Made by a program: the position numbers and the translations under genes
Shown here: positions 43,025-52,178 of the stretch, piece by piece
Position numbering within the stretch: the first letter of the stretch is position 1
Layout of the letters: every line of letters begins with the position of its first letter
Assembly: GCA_031629035.1 (NCBI GenBank)
Contig: JAVLUG010000006.1
Span: forward strand, 56,729 to 120,728
Direction: 5' to 3'
Source: MVYY01 sp012517575
Lineage (GTDB): Bacteria; Bacteroidota; Bacteroidia; Bacteroidales; Paludibacteraceae
Length of the DNA stretch: 64,000 nucleotides
Notes under the pieces: model-generated
The model's database searches: none
What the model was told of the DNA's origin: nothing
The model's input: the letters and a program-made list of their open reading frames with translations, nothing else

Positions 43025-43954
43025 ATGCTAATGCAACCTACCTTGATAGTGATTCTTGGTCCAACCGGCGTTGGTAAAACCGAAATAAGTTTACAATTAG
43101 CCCAATATTTACAAAGTCCCATTATTTCGGCCGATTCGCGTCAGATTTATAAAGAACTGAAAATTGGCACAGCAGCGCCTTCTGCTGAACAACTTTCTAC
43201 TGTAAAACATTATTTTATCGGTTCCCATTCTATTTTAGAAAATTTTAGCGCCGGACAATTCGAACAAGAGGTTCTTTCATTGCTCGAAGAACATTTTATA
43301 AGCAATAATATCGGCTTAATGGTAGGAGGATCTATGCTTTACATTGATGCGGTATGCAAAGGACTGGACAATATTCCGACGGTGGATGCGACAACAAGAA
43401 ATTACTGGAAAAAAATTTTTGAAAATCAAGGACTTGAATTTATTCAGCAAGAATTAAAAAAATTGGATCCCGTTTATTATCAACAAGTAGATTTGAATAA
43501 CTACAAACGAATTTTGCACGCATTGGAAATTTGCTCCATGACGGTTGAACCTTTCTCTGTATTAAGAACAGGTGAACACAAAAAACGTTTTTTCAATATT
43601 ATAAAAATTGGACTGAACAGACCACGTCAGGAACTTTATGCACGCATCAATGAAAGAGTAGATCAAATGATGGAAGATGGGTTATTTGAAGAAGCAAAAC
43701 AATTTTATGTCTACAGAAACTTAAACCCCTTAAATACTGTTGGATATAAGGAGATTTTCGATTATATGGATGGAAAAATCACGCTGGAACAAGCTGTCGA
43801 AAAAATTAAACAAAACACCCGACATTATGCCAAAAGACAATTGACATGGTTCAATCACGACAAAGACATTGAGTGGTTTCATCCAGATGAAAAAGAAGAA
43901 ATAACCCGTTTCATACAAAACCGACTTTCACAACTTCAAAAGAATGAACATTAA
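43025..43954 (+). CDS. miaA: tRNA dimethylallyltransferase MiaA
   Basis: MiaA adds dimethylallyl to A37 of tRNAs reading UNN codons. The 309-residue protein has the P-loop GPTGVGKTEIS (12-22), the substrate motif ADSRQIYKELKIGTAAPS (about 37-54), GGSMLYIDAVCKGLDNIP (about 102-119) and the C-terminal LNTVGYKEIFDYMDG and NTRHYAKRQLTWF motifs, all typical. Met1 and Met3 are both possible starts. The 3' end overlaps murB by 11 bases, so they are co-translated. Confidence 0.97.
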   Translation: MLMQPTLIVILGPTGVGKTEISLQLAQYLQSPIISADSRQIYKELKIGTAAPSAEQLSTVKHYFIGSHSILENFSAGQFEQEVLSLLEEHFISNNIGLMVGGSMLYIDAVCKGLDNIPTVDATTRNYWKKIFENQGLEFIQQELKKLDPVYYQQVDLNNYKRILHALEICSMTVEPFSVLRTGEHKKRFFNIIKIGLNRPRQELYARINERVDQMMEDGLFEEAKQFYVYRNLNPLNTVGYKEIFDYMDGKITLEQAVEKIKQNTRHYAKRQLTWFNHDKDIEWFHPDEKEEITRFIQNRLSQLQKNEH

Positions 43955-44951
43955 ATATAACTATTCCCTTCTCTCGCACAATACTTTTGGCGTCGACGTA
44001 AAAACCGATGAATTTATCGAATTTGATACGGTTGAAGAAGCTTTAACCTTATCGAAAACGTTGGCACAAAAAAAATGGCTTATGATCGGTCAGGGAAGCA
44101 ATCTGCTGTTTTTGAACGATTTTAAGGGCGCTATTTTACACTCTGCAATTCGGCAAATGAAAAAAATTGAGGAAGACGACCAATGGGTTTATATTGAAGT
44201 TGGTTCGGGAGTGATTTGGGATCAATTTGTGGAATTTTGTGTAGAAAATGGCTGGGGTGGCGTTGAAAATCTTTCATCTATTCCGGGAGAAGTGGGCGCT
44301 GCTGCCGTTCAGAATATTGGTGCTTACGGTATGGAAGTTCGGGAAACGATTGAAAAAGTTAAAGCCATTGAAATTGCTTCTTCCCAATTAAGAGAATTTT
44401 CTAAAGAGAATTGCCAATATGGTTATCGGCAAAGTATTTTTAAAAATCAAAATAAAGGACAATATATTCTGACTTCTGTAGTTTTCCGTTTGTCGAAAAA
44501 ACCTCAATTCAAACTTTCGTATCAACATTTGGAAGAAGAAGTCCAAAAAAGAGGAAGCGTCAACCTTCAAACCATCAGAGAAACCATTATCCAGATAAGA
44601 GAACATAAATTGCCGGATTTCAGGGTAATGGGCAATGCCGGGAGTTTTTTTATCAATCCCGTCATTTCAAAAAAACATTTTCAACGTTTGCAAAGTGAAT
44701 ATCCCGAAATTCCACATTACTATGTTTCCCAAACAGAAGAAAAAATTCCCGCAGCATGGCTTATTGAACAATGCGGCTGGAAAGGAAAACAGGTTGGAAA
44801 AGTTGCTGTTCATGCAATGCAGCCTTTGGTAATTGTTAATTGTGGTGGAGCTTCAGGGAACGAAATAAAACAATTGGCCGATGAAATTCAACTCTCAGTA
44901 AAAAATAAATTTGATATTCAGCTTCAACCTGAAGTAAATTACATTGAATAA
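43944..44951 (+). CDS. murB: UDP-N-acetylenolpyruvoylglucosamine reductase MurB (type I)
   Basis: MurB reduces the enolpyruvyl group to make UDP-MurNAc in peptidoglycan synthesis. The 335-residue flavoprotein shows NTFGVDVKTDEFIEF near the N-terminus, the FAD-binding GQGSNLLFLNDFKGAILH (about 49-66), SSIPGEVGAAAVQNIGAYGMEV (about 112-133), YRQSIFKN with the catalytic Tyr/Arg and GNAGSFFINPV (about 230-240), plus the type I C-terminal domain. It overlaps miaA by 11 bases. After it there is a ~230-base AT-rich gap to the convergent mltG gene, in which I see nothing clear. Confidence 0.97.
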   Translation: MNIKYNYSLLSHNTFGVDVKTDEFIEFDTVEEALTLSKTLAQKKWLMIGQGSNLLFLNDFKGAILHSAIRQMKKIEEDDQWVYIEVGSGVIWDQFVEFCVENGWGGVENLSSIPGEVGAAAVQNIGAYGMEVRETIEKVKAIEIASSQLREFSKENCQYGYRQSIFKNQNKGQYILTSVVFRLSKKPQFKLSYQHLEEEVQKRGSVNLQTIRETIIQIREHKLPDFRVMGNAGSFFINPVISKKHFQRLQSEYPEIPHYYVSQTEEKIPAAWLIEQCGWKGKQVGKVAVHAMQPLVIVNCGGASGNEIKQLADEIQLSVKNKFDIQLQPEVNYIE

Positions 44952-45183
44952 TTCATCTGTGGGTTTTATACTTTTTTTCTCTTCTACCCAATTGTTCTCG
45001 TCAAAGAATTATTTTTTTATTTTTTTGTACCTCCTTAATCAACTTCATTCTGAGTTGAACATACTAATTTGGAATGAAAAATTGGAAAAGAAAACTTTTT
45101 CAATATATGATTAAATACTAATTATCAATCTTATAAACAAACTTTCGTTTTAACTAAAAAATTATTTGTTTTTCAACGCAACA

Positions 45184-46215
45184 TTATTCAAAAATCTTTC
45201 TTTCATTCAAAGCTTGCTGATATTTTCGAGCATTGATTAAATGTTGAGTAAGCGTGGTGGAAAAATTATGTTCACCATTCAACGTTTCTTTGGCACACAT
45301 GTATAGATAGGAATGATGCGTATAATTCAAAACGGCATCGATCGCCTGTGGCGAAGGCAATCGGATAGGGCCTGGAGGTAAACCACCGAATTTGTAGGTA
45401 TTGAAAGGCGAGTCGATTTGCAAATGTTGACCTTTGATCCGTTTCAAAGAAAAATCTTTCCATGCAAATTTAATGGTAGGATCGGCTTGCAAAGGCATAT
45501 TCTTCTTTAAGCGATTGATATAAACTCCTGCAATAACAGGTTGTTCATATGATTTATTGGATTCTTCTTCTACAATTGATGCGAGAATGCTGACTTCAAT
45601 TGGCGTAAGCGGTATGGAAGAAGCTTTCTGCCTGCGTTCATCGTTCCAAAATTTCAAATATTCTTTGTACATACGTTCAAAAAGTTTTTTGGGATTAATG
45701 TTCCAAAAAACTTCATATGTATTGGGAATAAATATCACAACAGAATTATCGGGAGTCAGACCGTATTTAGTAAGGAATTCTCTGTCATTCAGCAATTTCA
45801 AAAAAGTGAGTGAATCGGTCATTAATTGAGAAGACAATCGACCGGCCAGTTGTTCTTTTGTACGAACATTATTGAATGTCACTCGTACAGGGACCTGCCT
45901 TCCACTCCTTAAGTTACGAATCAATTCAAAATTGTTCATTCCTTTTTTCAATTCATATCGCCCCGAACGGACATATTTATCATAATCGAAAATTCTGGCT
46001 GTCAAACGAAAAGAAAAACTATCCCAAACGCGCGATTCCTTTTTTATAAGTTTTACAACATCTTCAAAAGGTGTACTGTCGGGAATGCAAACAAACGCTT
46101 CCTTTGCTTTTTTAGGGAAAATATTGGGTGCAAATAAAACGTACGTCAGATAAACAATAATTATAACAGGAATACCCAGCGATGCAAACAGAATTTTTTT
46201 GATTTTCTTTTTCAT
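45184..46215 (-). CDS. mltG: Endolytic murein transglycosylase MltG
   Basis: MltG cleaves nascent glycan strands to set their length. The 343-residue protein has one N-terminal membrane segment (about 6-28: KILFASLGIPVIIIVYLTYVLFA). Its YceG domain has FIPNTYEVFWNINPKKLFERMYKEYLKFW (about 158-186), the catalytic Glu in LASIVEEESNKSYEQPVIAGVYINRLKKNMPLQADPTI (about 213-250) and the C-terminal NTYKFGGLPPGPIRLPSPQAIDAVL. The active site would be periplasmic. A -7-like box reads on the minus strand at 46243-46250, 27 bases upstream. Confidence 0.95.
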   Translation of the reverse strand: MKKKIKKILFASLGIPVIIIVYLTYVLFAPNIFPKKAKEAFVCIPDSTPFEDVVKLIKKESRVWDSFSFRLTARIFDYDKYVRSGRYELKKGMNNFELIRNLRSGRQVPVRVTFNNVRTKEQLAGRLSSQLMTDSLTFLKLLNDREFLTKYGLTPDNSVVIFIPNTYEVFWNINPKKLFERMYKEYLKFWNDERRQKASSIPLTPIEVSILASIVEEESNKSYEQPVIAGVYINRLKKNMPLQADPTIKFAWKDFSLKRIKGQHLQIDSPFNTYKFGGLPPGPIRLPSPQAIDAVLNYTHHSYLYMCAKETLNGEHNFSTTLTQHLINARKYQQALNERKIFE

Positions 46216-46242
46216 GAATTATATGCGTTCGGATTTGAGTTG

Positions 46243-46250
46243 CAAAAGTA
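46243..46250 (-). promoter_or_regulatory. Putative -7 box of mltG
   Basis: The minus strand reads TACTTTTG, a consensus -7, close to the mltG start. No -33 match at the ideal distance. Confidence 0.4.
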
Positions 46251-46368
46251 AATGTTTTTCTTAAAAAATGCTTCTTCATAATAAAATGCAATTCATTAAA
46301 AATCAATTTAAATTGTTAAATTCATCTTTTCGAAAAACAATTCCACATAAAGGTTCACAAAAAATGAC

Positions 46369-46399
46369 TTTGATAATCGAAAACTCTTTCTTATCTTTG
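46369..46399 (+). promoter_or_regulatory. Bacteroidetes promoter of tRNA-Ser
   Basis: TTTG (46369-46372), a 19-base spacer and TATCTTTG (46392-46399) match the consensus exactly, 20 bases before the tRNA. Confidence 0.8.
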
Positions 46400-46419
46400 C
46401 ACTATAAAAGCAGACACAA

Positions 46420-46506
46420 GGAAGTGTGGGTGAGTGGCTGAAACCATCAGTTTGCTAAACTGACGTACGGGTTTCCGTACCACGAGTTCGAATCTCGTCG
46501 CTTCCG
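46420..46506 (+). tRNA. tRNA-Ser(GCT)
   Basis: This 87-base class II tRNA has acceptor GGAAGTG/CGCTTCC, D-arm with GTGGCTGAA, an anticodon arm reading TCAGTTTGCTAAACTGA (anticodon GCT), the long variable arm (TACGGGTTTCCGTA) and the T-arm with loop TTCGAAT, ending in discriminator G at 46506. CCA is not encoded. Its own promoter lies directly upstream. Confidence 0.95.
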
Positions 46507-46612
46507 CTTCTTTTTGCCGAATACTTTTATCAGTTTTCGGCATTTTTTATAAGACAAAACACACAAAATTAATCCGATAAATTTTCGTTTCTTAAAATTT
46601 GAAATTGCTGCT

Positions 46613-47980
46613 ATGGAAAAAACAAAAAAATTTATTCTCACCGAAAAGGAACTCCCAACCCATTGGTACAACATCGTGGCAGAGATGCAAAACAAGCCCC
46701 TGCCTATTCTGAATCCTGCTACCAAACAACCCATGAAGGAAGAAGAACTGTACCCTCTTTTTGCAAAAGAATTGTCGCATCAGGAATTAAATCAGACTGA
46801 TGCATGGATTGAAATTCCAGAAGAAGTTCGTGATAAATACAAAATCTATCGTCCTACACCACTGGTTAGAGCTTATGATTTGGAGAAAGCACTCGATACG
46901 CCGGCGCATATTTATTTTAAAAACGAAAGTGTCAGCCCGGTAGGTTCTCACAAATTAAACACTGCTTTGGCTCAGGCCTATTATTGCAAACAGGAAGGCG
47001 TAACCCATTTGACTACCGAAACCGGTGCCGGCCAGTGGGGAACCGCATTGGCTTTTGCTGCCAAAACTTTCGGGTTGGAATTGGTCGTTTACATGGTAAA
47101 AATAAGTTATGAGCAGAAACCTTATCGTCGCTCATTGATGCAAACTTGGGGTGCGCAGGTAATTGCTTCTCCAAGCATGTCTACCAATGCGGGACGAAAA
47201 ATCCTCTCGGAACATCCCAATTATCTTGGAAGTTTGGGAACTGCCATTTCGGAGGCAATAGAACTTGCCATGCAAACACCTAATTGCAAATATACACTTG
47301 GCAGCGTTTTAAATCATGTCTCACTGCACCAGACAGTAATAGGACTGGAAGCAGAAAAACAAATGGAAATGGCTGGCGAATATCCCGATATTGTCATTGG
47401 TTGTTTTGGCGGCGGTTCCAATTTTTCAGGAATTTCATTTCCCTTTTTGCGTCATAATATTAAAGATGGCAAAAAAACGCGTTTCATTGCTGCCGAACCG
47501 GCTTCATGTCCTAAATTGACGCGTGGTGTTTTTGAATACGACTTTGGTGATGAAGTTGGTTACACACCACTTTTGCCTATGTTTACGTTGGGTCATAATT
47601 TTGCTCCGGCTCACATTCACGCCGGTGGACTTCGTTATCACGGAGCCGGCACCATTGTCAGTCAATTGAAAAAAGACAATCTGGTGGAAGCAGTAGATAT
47701 TGATCAGCTGGATTCATTCAAGGCAGGTATTCTTTTTGCACAAACCGAAGGAATTGTTCCGGCTCCGGAATCGGCTCATGCCATTGCAGTAGCCATCAAT
47801 GAAGCGTTGAAAGCCAAAGAAGAAGGAACGCCAAAAACCATTTTGTTCAATCTTTCCGGACATGGTATGGTTGATATGACTGCTTATGACCAGTATTTTG
47901 CTGGCGATTTGACCAATTATTCACTTTCGGAAAACGATATTGCCGAAAACGTAAAAATACTGGAACATCTGGTTAAATAA
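46613..47980 (+). CDS. TrpB2-type tryptophan synthase beta-like PLP enzyme
   Basis: This 455-residue fold-type II PLP enzyme is of the TrpB2 subgroup. It has the PLP-Lys motif GSHKLNTALAQAYYCK (about 113-128), TTETGAGQWGTALAFAAK (about 139-156), and the phosphate loop GCFGGGSNFSG (about 262-272). TrpB2 proteins are longer than TrpB1 (about 400) and carry extra N-terminal residues, as here. They can make tryptophan from indole and serine, but when no trpA is near, as here, their role may be indole salvage or a different substrate. Own terminator downstream. Confidence 0.92.
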   Translation: MEKTKKFILTEKELPTHWYNIVAEMQNKPLPILNPATKQPMKEEELYPLFAKELSHQELNQTDAWIEIPEEVRDKYKIYRPTPLVRAYDLEKALDTPAHIYFKNESVSPVGSHKLNTALAQAYYCKQEGVTHLTTETGAGQWGTALAFAAKTFGLELVVYMVKISYEQKPYRRSLMQTWGAQVIASPSMSTNAGRKILSEHPNYLGSLGTAISEAIELAMQTPNCKYTLGSVLNHVSLHQTVIGLEAEKQMEMAGEYPDIVIGCFGGGSNFSGISFPFLRHNIKDGKKTRFIAAEPASCPKLTRGVFEYDFGDEVGYTPLLPMFTLGHNFAPAHIHAGGLRYHGAGTIVSQLKKDNLVEAVDIDQLDSFKAGILFAQTEGIVPAPESAHAIAVAINEALKAKEEGTPKTILFNLSGHGMVDMTAYDQYFAGDLTNYSLSENDIAENVKILEHLVK

Positions 47981-48002
47981 GCTGATTTGAAAATTAATAC
48001 GG

Positions 48003-48041
48003 AAGCAGGACAGTGAATAATTTTATTTGTCCTGCTTTTTT
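48003..48041. terminator. Terminator between TrpB2 and aspartate kinase genes
   Basis: AAGCAGGACA (48003-48012) pairs with TGTCCTGCTT (48028-48037) followed by TTTT. It serves the plus-strand gene and lies 20 bases past the end of the convergent aspartate kinase gene. Confidence 0.82.
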
Positions 48042-48060
48042 AATATTGAAAGGCAAGATT

Positions 48061-49317
48061 TTAAATTTCCTTCATCAGAAAACGACCAATGCGGCGCGTT
48101 CTCTGCATAAGCAAAACTTCTCTTTGGTTTGTAACTTCCTGAACAATTTCGTCTGTAATTCCTCTGACAGTCAACAACTCTAAATGTTCGTTGTAACTTA
48201 CATCGAAATCGTTCGACAGCTCGTCCAATGCAGCCGGAAAATATCGACTGTTGCCTATAGCTACGGAAATGCTGATAGCTGAGCTTTCGATCATCGACAC
48301 TTTTAAACGATGTTTGCTGATAATGGAGAAAACTTTTGGCAGATTTTCTTCCAGCACAAAAGAAAAATCTATCGGACGAATGGTAACCAACACTTGATTT
48401 TTCAACAGACTGTAAAAAGGAATTCCTGTTGGTTTTTCCACGTGTGCTTTAATAACAGAACCTTTTTCCGAAGGATTTCCAAAAGGACGAACATAAAGCG
48501 GAATATTCTTATTTTGCAATGGTTTTATTGTTTTGGGATGAATCACCTGAGCCCCGCTGTAAGCCAATTCCACAGCTTCCAAATAAGTCAGTTCGGGAAC
48601 AAGCTTTGCCTGAGGATATAGGCGCGGATCAGCATTTAAAATACCCGGGACATCTTTCCAAATAGTCAAACTTTCAGCATTTAGCAGGTTGGCCACAACA
48701 GCTGCCGAATAATCTGAGCCTTCACGTCCCAAAGTTGTTGGATTTCCTTTTGCATTGGCTCCTATAAAACCCTGACCAATGTAAACCTGAAATTTTTCGA
48801 AATCTGCGGCTTCTATTAATTTTTGTTGCGATTCTTTCATTTTTACATTTGCTTCCCGAAAATTACTGTCCGTAATCAGCAGTTTCCGCATATCCAGCCA
48901 ACGGTTACGTATTCCAACAACATTAAGAAATTTGGAAACGATTTGCGTGGAAATAATTTCACCATAGGATACAATTTTATCGTACCATCGGTCATAATCA
49001 TCACCAACCGATTGTTTTATCATATCTTCAATTTCATCATAAAGAGGCTGCAAAAAAGCTGAAGGATCAGTTACATCAGGAAAAAGATCGGCTAAAATTT
49101 CATTATGGTAATTCTCAATTTGCTGAAATTTTGCAAGAGCTGACGAGTGATTTGCCTGCATAAAATCTTCCAAAACGCCTTCGAGTGCATTGGTTGTCTT
49201 TCCCATCGCCGAGACGACTATGAATAAATTATCTTTTACGCCCGATACAATTGATGCCAGATTTTTTATTCCTTCTGCCGAACGTACAGAAGCTCCACCA
49301 AATTTATATACAATCAT
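48061..49317 (-). CDS. Monofunctional aspartate kinase
   Basis: Aspartate kinase phosphorylates aspartate, the first step toward lysine, threonine and methionine. The 418-residue protein has the kinase signature YKFGGASVRSAEGI (about 4-17; Ala in place of the usual Thr), the SYGEIISTQIVSKFL (about 115-129), TTLGREGSDYSAAVVA (about 201-216), and two C-terminal ACT domains (about 305-410) for feedback control. The lack of a homoserine dehydrogenase domain makes it monofunctional; lysC, thrA-like and metL-like alternatives cannot be separated. A consensus promoter is at 49376-49407 on the minus strand. Confidence 0.93.
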   Translation of the reverse strand: MIVYKFGGASVRSAEGIKNLASIVSGVKDNLFIVVSAMGKTTNALEGVLEDFMQANHSSALAKFQQIENYHNEILADLFPDVTDPSAFLQPLYDEIEDMIKQSVGDDYDRWYDKIVSYGEIISTQIVSKFLNVVGIRNRWLDMRKLLITDSNFREANVKMKESQQKLIEAADFEKFQVYIGQGFIGANAKGNPTTLGREGSDYSAAVVANLLNAESLTIWKDVPGILNADPRLYPQAKLVPELTYLEAVELAYSGAQVIHPKTIKPLQNKNIPLYVRPFGNPSEKGSVIKAHVEKPTGIPFYSLLKNQVLVTIRPIDFSFVLEENLPKVFSIISKHRLKVSMIESSAISISVAIGNSRYFPAALDELSNDFDVSYNEHLELLTVRGITDEIVQEVTNQREVLLMQRTRRIGRFLMKEI

Positions 49318-49375
49318 GAATTTATTTTAAAAATTATTGCATAAAAATACATTTCTCATTCACTAAAATAAGCTG

Positions 49376-49407
49376 CAAAAGTAAATTAATCAGAAAAATT
49401 TTACAAA
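49376..49407 (-). promoter_or_regulatory. Bacteroidetes promoter of aspartate kinase gene
   Basis: On the minus strand, TTTG (49404-49407), a 20-base spacer and TACTTTTG (49376-49383) match the consensus. The leader to the start is about 55 bases. Confidence 0.75.
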
Positions 49408-49474
49408 TATTTGGATGACAATTTAAACTATTTAAGAAGTAACTTCATAAATAGGAAAAATTAAGGAAAATTTC

Positions 49475-50872
49475 TCAAATCTTTTCCACATAAATTTGAC
49501 CGGTTTGGTATTCAACCACGCGAACCTGCACACCTTTTTCTATAAATCCTTCAGTAGAAACGGCATCATATACTTTCCCTTCAACATTCACTTTCCCAGA
49601 AGGACGAAGAATAGTAGTAGCATAACCGGTTTTACCCACCAGTTGCAATTTATCCATAGGAACTCCCACATAACCTTCCTTATTCTCGAGCACCGTATTG
49701 AGAGCTACTTTTCTGAGAATTCCCTTTGAACCGATTTTGTTGCTCAGATACAATATCAAAACAAATCCCAACGTGATACCTAACAAAACCGTCAACAATG
49801 ATTTTCCAACTGTTCCTTTCTGAACGGCTTCAAAATTGAAATTGACGTTGTTGATTAAACTGAGCGTCAAACCTGCCACAATGAACAGAATACCGGAAAT
49901 ACCAGCAACGCCGAAACCGGGTATCACAAAAATTTCCAATGCAAGCAATATCAAACCCAGCAAAAAAATCAAGATTTCCCAATTGGCTGCCAAACCATCG
50001 ATATACAAAGGCACAAAAAACAAGACGGCAGCCATAATACTTACTGCTAAAGGGAATCCTATACCGGGAGCCTGCAATTCAAAATAAATGCCTCCAATGA
50101 TAAGCATAATTAAAATACTCCGAATTACAGAACCTGAAAAAAAGCCTTTCAGTCTGTCCCAGAAGTTGGGTTGAAATACAACTATTTCATAATCAGACTG
50201 CGAAATATTTTTTTTAATAATTTCATCAATACTTTCTGCAATTCCATCACAATAACCGTGATTCATAGCTTCCTCTGCCGTAAAAGTCAATGTTTTTCCT
50301 TCTTCAATGATACCCGGAATTGACACCTTGTCGTCCACCATAGCTTCCGCAATTTTAGGATCACGCTTCCAGCGATAAAGGGTGTCCTTCCCCTGAATAA
50401 TGGTATCTTTACCGTGAGCTTCGGCAGTTGTGCGCATGGTAGCCCGCATATATGACTGATATTTATCAGGCATTTGCTGACCTGTGTTATTAACAACAGT
50501 CGCAGCTCCAATTGCAGCGCCGGGACGCATGAAAATTTTGTCGCATGCAATGGCTATCAAAGCTCCGGCAGAAGCAGCATTGTTATCGATAAAAACATAT
50601 ACCGGAATGGTGCTGTTTAAAATTCGGGTGCGAATCGAATCGGCAAAAACTACTTCTCCACCGTAAGTATTCATGTGAATCAGTATTATATCGGCTTTTT
50701 TCTCTTTGGCCTGATCAAAACCCTTCTGACAATAAACCCAAGCAGTGCCTCCGATATCTTTTTTTAATTCAATTACAAAAATGGTTGTTTTTTTATCTTC
50801 AGCATTCAGATTTCCAACAAGAAAAGAAAGTGTAATTGTTACAAAAATGTAAATTATATAAAACTTTCTCAT
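49475..50872 (-). CDS. NfeD-family membrane serine protease
   Basis: The 465-residue protein has a signal peptide (about 1-24), a periplasmic ClpP-class (SppA-like) protease domain with the Ser nucleophile in NNAASAGALIAIACD (about 97-111) and a nearby AAIGAATVVN. Four to five transmembrane segments follow (about 240-380), then the NfeD C-terminal OB-like domain (about 395-465: VPMDKLQLVGKTGYATTILRPSGKVNVEGKVYDAVS). Such 'long NfeD' proteases act with a stomatin partner in membrane quality control; no stomatin gene is adjacent here. A -7-like box reads on the minus strand at 50892-50899. Confidence 0.93.
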   Translation of the reverse strand: MRKFYIIYIFVTITLSFLVGNLNAEDKKTTIFVIELKKDIGGTAWVYCQKGFDQAKEKKADIILIHMNTYGGEVVFADSIRTRILNSTIPVYVFIDNNAASAGALIAIACDKIFMRPGAAIGAATVVNNTGQQMPDKYQSYMRATMRTTAEAHGKDTIIQGKDTLYRWKRDPKIAEAMVDDKVSIPGIIEEGKTLTFTAEEAMNHGYCDGIAESIDEIIKKNISQSDYEIVVFQPNFWDRLKGFFSGSVIRSILIMLIIGGIYFELQAPGIGFPLAVSIMAAVLFFVPLYIDGLAANWEILIFLLGLILLALEIFVIPGFGVAGISGILFIVAGLTLSLINNVNFNFEAVQKGTVGKSLLTVLLGITLGFVLILYLSNKIGSKGILRKVALNTVLENKEGYVGVPMDKLQLVGKTGYATTILRPSGKVNVEGKVYDAVSTEGFIEKGVQVRVVEYQTGQIYVEKI

Positions 50873-50891
50873 TTTACCTATTTTTTTTGTT

Positions 50892-50899
50892 CAAATATA
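50892..50899 (-). promoter_or_regulatory. Putative -7 box of the NfeD gene
   Basis: The minus strand reads TATATTTG 20 bases upstream of the start. No -33 partner at the ideal distance. On the plus strand another TATATTTG (50922-50929) might serve the sigma-factor gene. Confidence 0.35.
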
Positions 50900-51113
50900 C
50901 GAAACATTTAAAAATATGGTGTATATTTGTCGTGAAAATCTAGAACAAGTATTTTCGAAAGAGTTCTTTGTTAAGTTTTTAATGGAAGTATAAATTTGAT
51001 GCTACTCAATTCAAAAACTTTTTCAGAAAGATTCGTTTTAGAATAAAAATTTACCAGCCGATTTTTTATATTGGCAAAGTAAAATTTATTCACACACTTA
51101 AACATTAAAAGTT

Positions 51114-51620
51114 ATGAAGCCAAATCAATTTGAAAACGAGTTAATTGCCTTACAAAACAATATGCGGAATTTCGCTTTTTCACTGACATTGAACAGGGAG
51201 GATGCTGAAGATTTATTGCAGGATACCACCCTAAAAGTGTTGGACAACAGGGAAAAATTTACCAAAAACGTCAATTTCAAAGGTTGGGTGCTGACAATAA
51301 TGAAAAATATATTTATCAATAATTATCGAAAGATTGTTCGCAATCAGACAGTTATTGATAAAACCGAAGACATGTACCACCTTAACTTGCCACAAAATTC
51401 CGGTTTTGACAGTCCTGAAGGTTACTATTCCATTGGTGAGATCAACAACAACATTGAATCATTCCCAGATGAATACAGGATTCCTTTTTCCATGCATTTA
51501 CAGGGATATAAATATGAAGAAATTGCCGAAACCATGCATTTGCCAATAGGAACTGTGAAAAGTAGAATTTTTTTAGCGCGTAAGCGACTGCAACAACAAT
51601 TGAAAGATTATCGCGACTAA
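51114..51620 (+). CDS. ECF-type RNA polymerase sigma factor
   Basis: This 168-residue protein has sigma region 2 (about 5-75: FENELIALQNNMRNFAFSLTLNREDAEDLLQDTTLKVLDN, with FKGWVLTIMKNIFINNYRK) and region 4 (about 115-165: FPDEYRIPFSMHLQGYKYEEIAETMHLPIGTVKSRIFLARKRLQQQL). Both regions and length are typical ECF. No anti-sigma factor gene lies next to it, so how it is kept in check is not shown; some Bacteroidetes sigma factors of this kind (EcfG-like or stand-alone) lack a linked anti-sigma. The start follows a conserved ATG, with a terminator behind the gene. Confidence 0.94.
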   Translation: MKPNQFENELIALQNNMRNFAFSLTLNREDAEDLLQDTTLKVLDNREKFTKNVNFKGWVLTIMKNIFINNYRKIVRNQTVIDKTEDMYHLNLPQNSGFDSPEGYYSIGEINNNIESFPDEYRIPFSMHLQGYKYEEIAETMHLPIGTVKSRIFLARKRLQQQLKDYRD

Positions 51621-51638
51621 GGTCAGAAATATTTTATA

Positions 51639-51668
51639 AGCCGGAGAACATTTCTTCGGCTTTTTTGT
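51639..51668 (+). terminator. Terminator downstream of sigma factor gene
   Basis: AAGCCGGAGAA (51639-51649) pairs with TTCTTCGGCTT (51653-51663), one G-T pair, followed by TTTTT. Confidence 0.82.
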
Positions 51669-51735
51669 TTCATTTATGTAAATTTCCAATTAATTTTTTC
51701 CACCTGCCAAACTAAACCTATATTTTTTTTAATAT

Positions 51736-52104
51736 ATGAATACTGCCATCGTTTTACTTGGAAGCAATGTTGATGCCGATCAGAATATAGATGCTGCAAA
51801 GGACAGACTGTCTGAATTTTTTGAGATAGATTTGTGCAGTTCCCGCATTGAAAGCGAAGCTATTGGAGAAAACTATGTAACACCTTTTTTGAACGAAGCA
51901 GTGAAACTATATTCCGATGAAACTTCTGAGGAAACAATAGCCATTTTCAAGCAAATAGAAGTCGAATTGGGCAGAACTCCCGAAAGCAAGAAAAAAGGAA
52001 TCGTTCCTATTGACATAGATTTGATTTTCTGGAACGACAATTTAATGCGTAACGATTATCACCGATTTCCTTTTGTGAAAAAATGTGTTGACGAAATTCG
52101 TTAA
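51736..52104 (+). CDS. Short HPPK (FolK-like) family protein
   Basis: This 122-residue protein matches the hydroxymethyldihydropterin pyrophosphokinase fold: VLLGSNVDADQNIDAAKDRLSEFFEIDLCSS at the N-terminus, FLNEAVKLYSDETSEETIAIFKQIEVELGRTPESKKKGIVPIDIDLIFWND (about 56-105). The metal-binding pair is kept as DIDLIFW. HPPK enzymes have about 155-165 residues; this one is shorter because it lacks the region after the metal site (the 'PhP...r.FVl.PL' end). Enzymatic activity for folate synthesis is therefore uncertain. It precedes the YjbQ gene by 75 bases. Confidence 0.78.
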   Translation: MNTAIVLLGSNVDADQNIDAAKDRLSEFFEIDLCSSRIESEAIGENYVTPFLNEAVKLYSDETSEETIAIFKQIEVELGRTPESKKKGIVPIDIDLIFWNDNLMRNDYHRFPFVKKCVDEIR

Positions 52105-52178
52105 TTAAATTTTTGTTTTACCACTTTTTTGTACAATTTTCACGGAAAGTTTATTTTTGTTGAAAAATTATTCAACCA

